Below, piece after piece: positions 17,929 to 26,523 of a stretch of DNA of 43,754 nucleotides. The position numbers were made by a program, and so were the translations under genes. This DNA is from an uncultured Lachnospiraceae bacterium (GTDB lineage Bacteria > Bacillota > Clostridia > Lachnospirales > Lachnospiraceae), in the NCBI GenBank assembly GCA_947574135.1, contig CANPIM010000028.1:1-43754 (forward strand), given 5' to 3'. The notes beneath the pieces were generated by a model. The model was not told the origin of the DNA and made no database searches. It saw only the letters and a program-made list of their open reading frames with translations. Numbering within the stretch: position 1 is the first letter of the stretch; each line of letters opens with the position of its first letter.

Positions 17929-18837
17929 ATGAGAACAAAAGGAAAAAAATACTGGAGCGATTTGCGGTGGTTTCTGTTGTTTTCCATGCCTGGAGTCATT
18001 TACATCGTCTTTTTTGTGGCTTATCCCATATTTTATAACGTTGTGATGAGCTTCCAGAATGTAACGGCAGCCAATTTGCTGAAAACAGACAAGGAATTTA
18101 TGGGACTGCTGAACTATGCCACCATATTTTCAAACCCTAAGATTGTGGGATCCATTACCAACACCTTGATCTTTACAGTGGCCAGCATTGGATTTCAATT
18201 TGTAATTGGGTTTCTCCTGGCGTTGTTATTTTCCAATAAATTTCCGTTGAATAAAATGTATCGGGCGCTGGTTATGATTGGCTGGATGGTTCCCATGCTA
18301 GTGGTATCCAGTATCGGAAAGTGGTTTTTTACAGGAGACGGTTCCAGTCTGGTTAATTTCTTTCTGATGAAGCTGGGATTGATTGATGAGCCAGTTAAGT
18401 GGCTGGTGAATACCAATACGGCAATGATTGCAATGATATGTGTAAATATCTGGAAGGGAATTCCCTTTAACATGCTTCTCATGACGACGGCCCTTACCAC
18501 AATGCCGGAGGATATCTATGAGGCGGCAGCCATTGATGGGGCCAGCAGGGTACAGAGATTTTTTCGGATCACGGTTCCTTTGTTGAAGCCCACCATTCTG
18601 GCTGTGATTACACAGGGATTTATCTTAACCTTCAAAGCCTTTGAATTGATTTATGTAATGACAAAGGGCGGACCGGCAGATACAACCCATATTATGGCTA
18701 CATATTCCTATTCTCTGACCTTTGATCAGTTTCAGTTTAGCCAGGGGGCAGCCATTGCAAATGTTATGTTTGTGATTTTGCTGGTATTTTCCCTGTTTTA
18801 TGTAAAGCTGATTTCGAAAGATGAGGTGATTAGCTGA
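17929..18837 (+). CDS. Carbohydrate ABC transporter permease (MalF/UgpA type)
   Basis: A 302-residue inner membrane permease with about six helices. ATG 17929 is preceded by GGAGGGAACA. The EAA loop that docks the ATPase is present as EAAAIDGASRVQRFFRITVPLLKP at about residues 201-224. It partners with the next gene, whose ATG overlaps this stop codon (TGATG), to form the heterodimeric channel. No ATPase gene is in the locus, as is common in Firmicutes sugar importers that share an MsmK/UgpC-type ATPase. Confidence 0.95.
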   Translation: MRTKGKKYWSDLRWFLLFSMPGVIYIVFFVAYPIFYNVVMSFQNVTAANLLKTDKEFMGLLNYATIFSNPKIVGSITNTLIFTVASIGFQFVIGFLLALLFSNKFPLNKMYRALVMIGWMVPMLVVSSIGKWFFTGDGSSLVNFFLMKLGLIDEPVKWLVNTNTAMIAMICVNIWKGIPFNMLLMTTALTTMPEDIYEAAAIDGASRVQRFFRITVPLLKPTILAVITQGFILTFKAFELIYVMTKGGPADTTHIMATYSYSLTFDQFQFSQGAAIANVMFVILLVFSLFYVKLISKDEVIS

Positions 18838-19691
18838 TGAAGAGTATGCATAGAAAAAAAAGACGGCAACAGATCATTTATTTTGTTGTGGCTACCCTTT
18901 GTGTAATATTTTTAATATTTCCCATTTATTGGATGGTGATTTCATCCTTTAAAACAGAGGGAGAGCTGTTTGCGGTGGTTCCCACCTTTTTTCCCCGGGA
19001 ATTGACGGTGCAGGGATATGTGAAAATGTTTGGAACTAAGTTTTCAGGACAGAGCATTGTAAAATCCTTTTTCAACAGCTTTTATATTTCTATCATTACC
19101 ACGGTAATCACCACTGTTTTGGCTACATTATCTGCCTATGGATTAGCCAGATTTGATTTCAAAATCAATAAGACGCTTCTCCTGATCTTTCTGATTGCGC
19201 AGATGATGCCTACAGTCCTGTTTCTTGCTCCGCTGTATTTGACCTTTAAAAAGGTGGGGCTGATGGGTACATATTTTCCGCCGGCTATATTTGTTACCTT
19301 GCACTCCGTACCTTTTTCGGTAATGATGCTAAGACCCTATTTTTTGGGGGTTCCGAAAGAGTTGGAGGACAGTGCGGTTATTGATGGCTGCAATAAGTTT
19401 ACCAGTTTTATTCGAATCATGCTGCCTATGATTTATCCCGGCGTGGTGGTGGTAGCTGTGTTGTCCTTCCTGTGGGGCTGGGGGGATATGGTTGGCGCTA
19501 TGACTTTTTGCAGTACGGGAAACATGCAGCCCCTGTCCCTGAATATGTATCGGGCCATGGCAAATGATTCCACGGACTGGGCGATGCTCATGGCCTTTGC
19601 AACCATTATTGTGATACCGGCTGTTGTGCTGTTTTTATCCTTGCAAAAATTTATCATTTCCGGTTTGACTGCGGGGGCAGTAAAGGGCTAG
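18837..19691 (+). CDS. Carbohydrate ABC transporter permease (MalG/UgpE type)
   Basis: A 284-residue permease; the start ATG shares one base with the upstream stop, which indicates translational coupling. The N-terminus is basic (MKSMHRKKRRQQ) and followed by a first helix. The EAA-type loop reads ELEDSAVIDGCNKFTSFIRIMLPMIYPG. It is the second half of the importer channel and is followed 70 bp downstream by the lipoprotein binding component. Confidence 0.95.
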   Translation: MKSMHRKKRRQQIIYFVVATLCVIFLIFPIYWMVISSFKTEGELFAVVPTFFPRELTVQGYVKMFGTKFSGQSIVKSFFNSFYISIITTVITTVLATLSAYGLARFDFKINKTLLLIFLIAQMMPTVLFLAPLYLTFKKVGLMGTYFPPAIFVTLHSVPFSVMMLRPYFLGVPKELEDSAVIDGCNKFTSFIRIMLPMIYPGVVVVAVLSFLWGWGDMVGAMTFCSTGNMQPLSLNMYRAMANDSTDWAMLMAFATIIVIPAVVLFLSLQKFIISGLTAGAVKG

Positions 19692-19761
19692 GAAGCAGAT
19701 AGAGATCGTACAAGGAACAGCAAAAAAGATATATTACTATTACTTATAAGGAGGAAGCAAT

Positions 19762-21084
19762 ATGAAAAAACGGTTATTGGCGGTGCTTTTATGCCTGACC
19801 ATGGCGGTGTCTCTGGCGGGCTGCGGCAAGAGTGAGGAGCCGGCACAGACACCAGCGGAACCCTCTACAGAAGGGACCTCTGAAGCAGAAGGCGAGGAGG
19901 AGCCGAAAGAGGAGGGGAATGATTTATCTGGTCAGACGGTTAAGCTGCTTTGCGTGTATGATGAGAGTAAGGCAGAGCTTTATGAGATGTTTGACAAATT
20001 TGAACAGGATACGGGAATTAACCTGGAGATCACAGCTATTACCAGCGCGGCTGACCTGCAAAAGCAGCTGACGACTCTGGCCGTATCAGGGGATCTTCCT
20101 GATGTAGTAACACTGGATCGATACGTGATTCCCAGCTTTGCGGAAATGGGTATTTTGCGGGAGATTTCTGATTTGGCATCGGAGCTGGATTTGAGTCTCT
20201 ATTATGAAGGGCCCCTGGAGGGCTGCAAAAACGGGGATAAGCTGTATGCTATGCCCTTTACGGCCAACTGTCTGGCTGTTTATTACAACAAAAATTTAAT
20301 TGAGGCGGCAAATCAGAGCATTCCGGAGGCTGGCTGGACCTGGAGCGATTATAAGGAGCTGGCCAAGGCCGTTTCTGATCCCGGTGCAGGACACTATGGT
20401 GTGGTAATGTCCGGAAGCGGAGATAATGACGGAGGCTTCCAGTTCTATCCCTGGCTGTGGTCTGCAGGCGGAAGCGCTTTTGAAGCAGATTCGGATGCAG
20501 CCAGAGAGGCGTTGACCTTCCTGCGGAGCTTGATTGATGATGGAGCCATGTCACCGGAGATTGCCAACTGGACACAGACGGATGCCTCTAACCAGTTTGC
20601 AGGCGGAAAGGCAGCACTGTTTACGGGTGGATGCTGGCATATGAGCTCCTTTGATGCAAATATTTCTGATTTTGAGTGGGGAATCGTACCCTATCCGGTG
20701 AATGATACTACTGGTGAGTTTGTTTCCTGCCTGGGTGGCTTTGGGCTTTGCATTACAGAAGGCAGTGAAAATGTAGATGCAGCCTGGGAGCTGATTAAAT
20801 TTATAGAATCTGATGAGGTTATGGGATACTGGAATGCACCCAATAATTATATTCCTGTTCGCAAAGATATTGCAGAAGCCAGCGAGTATTTCTCTTCTGC
20901 AGATAATCTGATCAGCGTATACACCTCCAGTATGGATACTGCACAGTCCAGAGGACCCCATCCCAAGTTTGTGGATATTGATGCCTGCTGGCAGGGAATT
21001 TTCCAGGAGGTATATACAGGAGTAGCCAGTCCGGACGAGGCTATCGCGGAGTTTGCTCCACAGATTGAGGCTTTGCAGCAGTAG
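19762..21084 (+). CDS. Sugar ABC transporter substrate-binding lipoprotein
   Basis: A 440-residue family 1 extracellular binding protein with a textbook lipoprotein signal, MKKRLLAVLLCLTMAVSLAGC, giving a lipidated Cys21, and an acidic linker rich in E, P, T and S to about residue 55. The mature domain has LPDVVTLDRYVIPSFAEMGIL, KLYAMPFTANCLAVYYNKNL and QFAGGKAALFTGGCWH. The RBS is AGGAGGAAG. It is homologous in layout to the anchored binding protein at the head of the operon, so the locus carries two receptors for one channel, perhaps with different specificity. A terminator follows. Confidence 0.95.
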   Translation: MKKRLLAVLLCLTMAVSLAGCGKSEEPAQTPAEPSTEGTSEAEGEEEPKEEGNDLSGQTVKLLCVYDESKAELYEMFDKFEQDTGINLEITAITSAADLQKQLTTLAVSGDLPDVVTLDRYVIPSFAEMGILREISDLASELDLSLYYEGPLEGCKNGDKLYAMPFTANCLAVYYNKNLIEAANQSIPEAGWTWSDYKELAKAVSDPGAGHYGVVMSGSGDNDGGFQFYPWLWSAGGSAFEADSDAAREALTFLRSLIDDGAMSPEIANWTQTDASNQFAGGKAALFTGGCWHMSSFDANISDFEWGIVPYPVNDTTGEFVSCLGGFGLCITEGSENVDAAWELIKFIESDEVMGYWNAPNNYIPVRKDIAEASEYFSSADNLISVYTSSMDTAQSRGPHPKFVDIDACWQGIFQEVYTGVASPDEAIAEFAPQIEALQQ

Positions 21085-21133
21085 ATTAAATGTGTGCACA
21101 ACAGCAAATGTAAAAAGTAATTAGAAGAAAAGG

Positions 21134-21194
21134 GAGCTGCAGGAGACAGAGTTACGACTAAAGTTTGGTAAACCGTTTTTCTGCAGCTCCTTTT
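21134..21194 (+). terminator. Intrinsic terminator after the ABC transporter genes
   Basis: GAGCTGCAG (21134-21142) pairs with CTGCAGCTC (21181-21189), with AAAAGG/CCTTTT extending the stem, and ends in TTTT. The loop is 38 nt. Confidence 0.75.
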
Positions 21195-21226
21195 AAACCC
21201 AAGGGGAAGGAGATGGATAGGACAAG

Positions 21227-23689
21227 ATGGAAAACAATGTAATGCGTTACGGCGAGACGGAGGTAGGGCTGGAATATTATTACCGAAATGAGATTGATTT
21301 TCCGATTCTGGGGGAGATGGAGCAGGCCTCTCTACTGATGGTAACCCGGGTACTTTCCTGGGAACAACAGGGAAATGCGATTATTTTTCAGACCGAGGGA
21401 AGCTTTTATGAAAAGACGCTCTTTTACCGCTTCCTGGACTATCGGGCCAAGTATGATGCCACAGGACGCAGCAGAAATATCTGTGTAAGGCTGACCTTGT
21501 ATTCCGACGAGATCCTGCGCATCCAGGCGGAGCAGGGCTTTCAGGTGAGTGAGCGCAAGTCTGCCATGCTCATAGGGGAGGCCATGGATCCCGAGAGGCA
21601 GCAGGTAGAGGACACGGGGGACGAAGTTCGCATCCATACGGCAAAGCTCACCATTGTGGTCACCAAGGAGCCCTGGAATGTGACCATTTACGATAAAAAG
21701 GGAAAGCGGATTTTCCGGCAATACACCAGCCGCCGGACGGAGGCCCACGCTGTAATGCGGTATGAGCACTGTCCCTTTGGGTTTCTGTATGATCAGAAGG
21801 AAGATAAGATGTACGCGTCGGAGCAGATTGAGTATGGAGACAGCGAGCATTTTTACGGCTTTGGAGAAAAATTTACGGATCTGGACAAGCGGGGGCAATC
21901 CGTGGATCTGTGGAATACCAACTGCCTGAGTTGTAATACAACTCGTACCTACAAAAATATTCCCTTTTTCATGAGCACTGCTGGCTATGGGATTTTTATG
22001 CACACCTCACATGCCATAAACTGTAATATGGGACAGCATTACAATAAGGCCTACTGTATGCTTACGGATGATCCGGCCATTGATTATTTCTTTCTCTATG
22101 GTCCCTCCATGAAGGAGATTCTGCCCCGTTATTGGAACCTCACCGGATCCGCGCCCTTGCCGCCCAAGTGGTCTTATGGCTTCTGGATCAGCAAAATCAG
22201 CTATCGGACCCAGCAGGAGGCGGAGGCGCTGATGGAGAAATTCCGGGAACGGGATATTCCCTGTGATGTGGTGCATCTGGATACAGACTGGTATGAATAC
22301 CCCTGGATTTGTGATTATCAGTTCTCCACCAGCCGCTTTGAGGATCCCAAGGCCATGCTTAATAAGGCTCGGGAAAAGGGCTTTCATATCACCCTGTGGC
22401 AGATGCCTTACATTGAGAACAGCAAGGAGCATCCCAATCCGGTTTTTGAAGAGGGCTTTCAGAAGGGATATTTTGCATATCGGAAGGATGGAAGTGTGGA
22501 TTTCGCCCATGGATTGATTGATTTTTCCAATCCAGAGGCTGTGAAATGGTATCAGGAAAAGCTTTTGGGGCCTCTTCTGGAAATGGGAGTGGCGGGAATC
22601 AAGGCAGATTTCGGAGAATCCATTCCGTCTTATTATCACTATGCAGGCGTACCGGGAGAGGCCATGCACAATCTCTATCCTCTTCTTTACAATCAGGCAG
22701 TTTTTGAGATCACAGAGAAGATTCGGGGAGAGGGAGAAGGCATTATCTGGGCCCGGAGCGCCTGGGCCGGCTCCCAGCGCTATCCCGTTCACTGGGGCGG
22801 AGACTGCGATGTGGATTTCCATGCATTGGTGACTACCGTAAAGGCCGGGCTTAGCTTTGGACTGTCCGGGTTCCCCTTCTGGAGCCATGATGTGGGAGGC
22901 TTTAATCTTCCCACCACCCCGGAGGTTTATGCCCGCTGGATGCAGGTGGGATGCTTTACCTCCCACATTCGGGCCCATGGCTTTGAAACCCGGGAGCCCT
23001 GGGATTTTGGCCAGGAGACGGAGAACATTGCCAGGGATTATCTGAAGCTTCGGTATCGGCTGCTGCCCTATATTTATTCTCAGTCCTACAAATGTACCCA
23101 GACGGCCCTGCCTATGATGCGGGCATTGATTCTGGAATACCAGACAGACCGGAACGTGTTTGGGATTGACGATGAATATCTCTTTGGAGACAGCATTTTG
23201 GTGGCCCCTGTGATGGACGAGGGCTATGAACGGGATGTGTATCTGCCAGAGGGAACCTGGACGGATTTCTGGAGCAAGGAGCAGGTGAGCGGAGGACGCT
23301 GGATCCATGTGGAGGCGCCACTTGATATTCTGCCCTTGTATCTCCGGGAAAATGCCCTGATTCCCATAGGGCCGGAGCAGAATTATGTGGGAGAGAAGGA
23401 AACGGAAAAGCTTCACTGGGATGCTTTTCCCGCTTTGGGGAGTGGCCATTTTGTCGTGACAGACGGAAGGGCGACGGATGCCGTGCTTTCCATGGAGGCG
23501 AAAGCAGATGGCGTGAGGCTGGAGTTTACTAAGAGCAGGGTGGAGCAGGAAGTGATGCTGTGGAATGTTCGCGCCAAGTCTGTGCGGCTCAATGGGGAGG
23601 AGATTCCCTTTGTGCAGGAGGAGAAAGGCGTGTTGGTGGATGTTGGAAACCTGGAAGAGGGAGAGGTTTGGATAGAAAACCTTAGCTGA
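21227..23689 (+). CDS. GH31 glycoside hydrolase, YicI-like (alpha-xylosidase/alpha-glucosidase)
   Basis: An 820-residue cytoplasmic enzyme; ATG 21227 follows GGGGAAGGAGATGG. The nucleophile is Asp461 in GIKADFGES and the acid/base Asp526 in HWGGDCDVDF; the 65-residue spacing is close to that of E. coli YicI (Asp416, Asp482). WARSAWAGSQRYPVHWGGD and SGFPFWSHDVGGF support the YicI-type branch, which favours alpha-xylosides such as isoprimeverose over alpha-glucosides. It has its own unit between two terminators, yet belongs functionally to the preceding importer. Alpha-glucosidase activity remains possible. Confidence 0.93.
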   Translation: MENNVMRYGETEVGLEYYYRNEIDFPILGEMEQASLLMVTRVLSWEQQGNAIIFQTEGSFYEKTLFYRFLDYRAKYDATGRSRNICVRLTLYSDEILRIQAEQGFQVSERKSAMLIGEAMDPERQQVEDTGDEVRIHTAKLTIVVTKEPWNVTIYDKKGKRIFRQYTSRRTEAHAVMRYEHCPFGFLYDQKEDKMYASEQIEYGDSEHFYGFGEKFTDLDKRGQSVDLWNTNCLSCNTTRTYKNIPFFMSTAGYGIFMHTSHAINCNMGQHYNKAYCMLTDDPAIDYFFLYGPSMKEILPRYWNLTGSAPLPPKWSYGFWISKISYRTQQEAEALMEKFRERDIPCDVVHLDTDWYEYPWICDYQFSTSRFEDPKAMLNKAREKGFHITLWQMPYIENSKEHPNPVFEEGFQKGYFAYRKDGSVDFAHGLIDFSNPEAVKWYQEKLLGPLLEMGVAGIKADFGESIPSYYHYAGVPGEAMHNLYPLLYNQAVFEITEKIRGEGEGIIWARSAWAGSQRYPVHWGGDCDVDFHALVTTVKAGLSFGLSGFPFWSHDVGGFNLPTTPEVYARWMQVGCFTSHIRAHGFETREPWDFGQETENIARDYLKLRYRLLPYIYSQSYKCTQTALPMMRALILEYQTDRNVFGIDDEYLFGDSILVAPVMDEGYERDVYLPEGTWTDFWSKEQVSGGRWIHVEAPLDILPLYLRENALIPIGPEQNYVGEKETEKLHWDAFPALGSGHFVVTDGRATDAVLSMEAKADGVRLEFTKSRVEQEVMLWNVRAKSVRLNGEEIPFVQEEKGVLVDVGNLEEGEVWIENLS

Positions 23690-23710
23690 TTCGGACAGAT
23701 AGGATGGAAC

Positions 23711-23751
23711 AGAGCCGGAAATCTAAAAAATAGGTTCCCGGCTCTATTTTT
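23711..23751 (+). terminator. Intrinsic terminator after the GH31 gene
   Basis: AGAGCCGG (23711-23718) pairs with CCGGCTCT (23738-23745), followed by ATTTTTG. Confidence 0.88.
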
Positions 23752-23792
23752 GCTGCCTAAAGGATGCTGGATAGTGTGGACAGATGTTTTTA

Positions 23793-23821
23793 TTGAAGAA
23801 TAAAAAGACTTATGGTAAAAT
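23793..23821 (+). promoter_or_regulatory. Promoter for the AT-rich lipoprotein gene
   Basis: TTGAAG (23793-23798) and TAAAAT (23816-23821) with a 17-bp spacer. Confidence 0.65.
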
Positions 23822-23866
23822 ATATCCGTTGATGGGCATTTTTACATATTTGAGGAGATTGAAGGA

Positions 23867-24661
23867 ATGAAAAAGGTTACAAATGTAATGATAGTTCTCA
23901 TATCTGTGATAGCTACAGGGTGTTCCAATATAGATGGTGAACAGCAGGAAAATAATGATCTTGTAATAGAACAGCAAGCAGAGAAAGAAAACCAAAATAC
24001 ACAGAGTACAGATACAGTCCAAGAAAGTGAGACACCTGCTGTGGCAGATAGTGGAGGTATTGAAACACCAAGTGCTGATACATCAAGTCAGGAGGATGAC
24101 AAAATTGAAATTTCTATGGAAGAGGTAATTCTTATAGGAAAAGACGAGGCTGCTAAATATTACGAGAATCTTCAGCTGACAAGTGTATACAGTTATGATA
24201 ATGATTATGATAGAAGCATGATGTCTGGGGATGACGGAAAGAGAGAATGGTGGTATGTCAATTTTGCCAATGAAAAAAATAATTATGTTAGCATTATGAT
24301 AGTTGATGGAGAAGTGGGACATGTGGAGCACTTTGATCAAAATGGCAATAATAAGCTAATTGACATGGATGATGTAAATATGACAGCAGATGAAGCCGTA
24401 CAAAAGGCGAAAGATTATGGTTTAGTGGGAGGCGACCCTGACAATGAATCTCACTGGGTATCTGGCTACAATTTCAAAATGTCGTATGCTTCCTTAGCAT
24501 CTTCGCCAAATGACTACAGAATATTTCTTGAAGTGATTGGAATTTCGCCAAAGGGAAATTTTGCACATATTTATTTTGACGCTGCCACAGGCGAATTGTT
24601 GTTGGCAGAGGAAGAGATTGCGTATAGTGACGGAGATGTAGAGTGGAAAAGCTTTCTTTGA
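23867..24661 (+). CDS. Lipoprotein of unknown function, PepSY-like C-terminal region
   Basis: A 264-residue protein with a lipoprotein signal MKKVTNVMIVLISVIATGC (Cys19) and then about 75 residues of low-complexity acidic/polar linker (Q, E, T, S, D rich). The C-terminal half has two repeats of a beta-hairpin-like pattern (DGKREWWYVNFANEKNNYVSIMIVDGEV; NDYRIFLEVIGISPKGNFAHIYFDAATGELL) and an ADEAVQKAKDYGL helix, resembling PepSY domains. It is a monocistronic unit between its own promoter and terminator. Its codons are clearly more AT-rich than those of its neighbours, which suggests acquisition. I do not recognise a specific family. Confidence 0.8.
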   Translation: MKKVTNVMIVLISVIATGCSNIDGEQQENNDLVIEQQAEKENQNTQSTDTVQESETPAVADSGGIETPSADTSSQEDDKIEISMEEVILIGKDEAAKYYENLQLTSVYSYDNDYDRSMMSGDDGKREWWYVNFANEKNNYVSIMIVDGEVGHVEHFDQNGNNKLIDMDDVNMTADEAVQKAKDYGLVGGDPDNESHWVSGYNFKMSYASLASSPNDYRIFLEVIGISPKGNFAHIYFDAATGELLLAEEEIAYSDGDVEWKSFL

Positions 24662-24680
24662 TGAATTAAGCATCACTGTT

Positions 24681-24719
24681 AAGGCTGGGAATCTGGCACA
24701 GGTCCCCAGCCTTATTTTT
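24681..24719 (+). terminator. Intrinsic terminator after the lipoprotein
   Basis: AAGGCTGGG (24681-24689) pairs with CCCAGCCTT (24705-24713), followed by ATTTTTG. Confidence 0.9.
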
Positions 24720-24794
24720 GTATTCATTATGAGCATTTTGTAAACAGGATAAAAAAAGTCCTTGATAACAAGCACTTGGGATGTTTTTTGGATT

Positions 24795-25163
24795 TTAGTG
24801 GGAGCTGCGGTTGTGCTCATATTTCATAAAGGAGTCCATATCCACAGAGGAGGCTAATATAGCCAACAGCTGCGCGTTTTTAGGTTTTTGGACCAGAGGT
24901 CTGCGAGCCAGATACTCCAAGAGAGGACCGTTTTCCTGCCAAATGATATTGCCTGCTGTCCGAATATTGCGTTCAACTGCCCGCCAGCTGGTGTTGTATT
25001 GCTTTGCCACCTCCGGGTATAACCATTTGGTTACGGACAGTAACCACTCCGGATTTTCCACACTCAAATAAACGGCATAGGCTGTGTGAAAAAATCCCGT
25101 GTAATTTGCCGTTAATCCAAGCTGGTTTAGAAGATCATATGTTTTCGCAAGCGTCTTTTTCAT
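24795..25163 (-). CDS. Solo Spo0A C-terminal (DNA-binding) domain-like protein
   Basis: A 122-residue protein whose residues about 15-75 resemble the effector domain of Spo0A, the sporulation master regulator. The layout is LTANYTGFFHTAYAVYLSVENPEWLLSVTKWLYPEVAKQYNTSWRAVERNIRTA, matching the Spo0A pattern of SITKxLYPxIAKxFNTTxxRVERAIRxA including the recognition helix. There is no receiver domain, so it cannot be phosphorylated like Spo0A. Its ATG overlaps the stop codon of the upstream helix-turn-helix gene by ATGA, indicating translational coupling. It probably binds DNA on its own or with the HTH partner (inference). Confidence 0.78.
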   Translation of the reverse strand: MKKTLAKTYDLLNQLGLTANYTGFFHTAYAVYLSVENPEWLLSVTKWLYPEVAKQYNTSWRAVERNIRTAGNIIWQENGPLLEYLARRPLVQKPKNAQLLAILASSVDMDSFMKYEHNRSSH

Positions 25164-25702
25164 CTGTTCTCCATGATTCCGGCCACTGATCTGGCCTTGT
25201 GTACAAGCTCTAGAAGTCTGGCATCATCCATGGCTAATGTGTTCAATTCTGCCAGCGAAATTCCAAAGGTTTGAGTAATGGAGCTCAACTTATTCAGAGT
25301 TACGTTTGCACAGCCATGCTCAATATCCCGTAGGCGGGCAACGCTCACGTTTGATATGTGGGCTAATTGCTTCTGGGTCAGTCCCTCCATGTTTCTTAGC
25401 AAAACAATATTTCTACAAATTTGTAAAGGCTCTTCCGGCAATATAGGCAGCCGAGGTACTCGATGGAGCTGGGAGAGTATCTCTTCATCTGACTTTAAAA
25501 AGATCCCCAGGCTCTGGGAATCTACATGAAGCGCTTTTGCTACATAAAACACGGTGTCTATGGTTACATTGATACATCCGCGCTCCATATCCTGCAGGCG
25601 GCTGACACTTATATGAGACTGAAATGCAACCTGCTCCTAGGTCAATCCCTGCGCAATCCGCAGCGATGTGATATTCTTCCCGATTTCATCTGTATCTCAC
25701 AT
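25160..25702 (-). pseudogene. Double-HTH (XRE-type) regulator interrupted by two stop codons
   Basis: ATG 25702-25700 follows an excellent RBS, AAAGGGAGG, with a 6-nt gap, but the next codon is TGA (25699-25697). The frame then encodes EIGKNITSLRIAQGLT, a TAG (25639-25637), and EQVAFQSHISVSRLQDMERG. Restoring CGA and CAG (both single C-to-T changes) would give a 180-residue protein with two tandem XRE helix-turn-helix domains; GLTQEQVA and GLTQKQLA are the paired second-helix motifs. The intact remainder from ATG 25588 (142 codons) holds the second HTH and could still be made if an internal start is used. It is coupled by ATGA to the Spo0A-C-like gene. A sequencing error at two sites is possible but less likely. 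Confidence 0.75.
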
Positions 25703-25809
25703 GAAAATCCTCCCTTTATACTTTTAGCATAGGAAAGATTTTCCAGGGCGTCCATCTAATATATTAGCGCTTCAAAATTAAATAGTGATTATCATGTTGC
25801 TAAGGAAAT

Positions 25810-26523
25810 TTATTGCTTCACATCCAAATAAAACTGGATCAAAATTGTCTCCACATAAGGCCGTATCCAAAGCTTGCCCACGCCCATGGTCCCCAGTTCC
25901 AAAAGCCCATACCCAAGAAAGCTTATATACAGAGAAAACAACCGCCCCTTTTGTCCAACCATGAGCTGACGGCTCACCCGCATAGACTCCAAAGGAGAAC
26001 AATCTGGCTGCTCCAGAAGGATATAAAAGGACAGTCCATAAAAGAGCAGCACCGGAAGATTCAAAAGCACGGCAAGGAGGATTAGAACCAGCAGCAAAAG
26101 CACCTGCATGGCCGTAGCCTCTAAAAGAACAGGCATACGAAAATACCAGATACCCGCCGGCACCCAGCCCAGAGCCAGCAGCCCATAGCGAAGGGCGGCA
26201 GCAATAATAAACCGGTCCGCATTATTGGTAAAACCATAGAACAGATCCCGGAAAACAAAGGGCTGCCCCAGGGTCATCTGAAAAAAATAACGGGTCAGAC
26301 CAATGGAGAGAACCGCGTCCAGAAGAAGAATCACTGCGGACATGAGCCAGAAGCTAAGCTGCCGCATGGGATCTCCCAGGGGAGAAAAGCCGCTGATATC
26401 CAGAAGATAGGTCAGAATCAGGGAGATAAGGGATGCTGCAAACACCACACAGACACTGGGAAAATACTTGCCCAGCAGGGTCATACGGGCCCGTTGCTTT
26501 AAAAATTTGGATGGCTGTTTCAT
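25810..26523 (-). CDS. DUF975-type polytopic membrane protein
   Basis: A 237-residue protein with about five or six hydrophobic helices (residues 24-42, 57-76, 105-125, 135-165, 195-215) and the ESMRVSRQLMVGQKGRLFSLYISFLGYGLLELGTMGVG segment typical of DUF975 proteins, in which a conserved SRxLMxGxKxxLFxLxLSFIGW-like pattern occurs. Function is unknown. Its ATG overlaps the stop of the upstream small membrane protein by 4 bp. No signal peptide and no catalytic motif are evident. Confidence 0.82.
   Translation of the reverse strand: MKQPSKFLKQRARMTLLGKYFPSVCVVFAASLISLILTYLLDISGFSPLGDPMRQLSFWLMSAVILLLDAVLSIGLTRYFFQMTLGQPFVFRDLFYGFTNNADRFIIAAALRYGLLALGWVPAGIWYFRMPVLLEATAMQVLLLLVLILLAVLLNLPVLLFYGLSFYILLEQPDCSPLESMRVSRQLMVGQKGRLFSLYISFLGYGLLELGTMGVGKLWIRPYVETILIQFYLDVKQ

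Noticed and set aside
22007..23449. 480-codon minus-strand frame opposite the GH31 gene
   Set aside because: Same reason: the GH31 catalytic motifs are on the plus strand, and no protein family is recognisable in the reverse frame.
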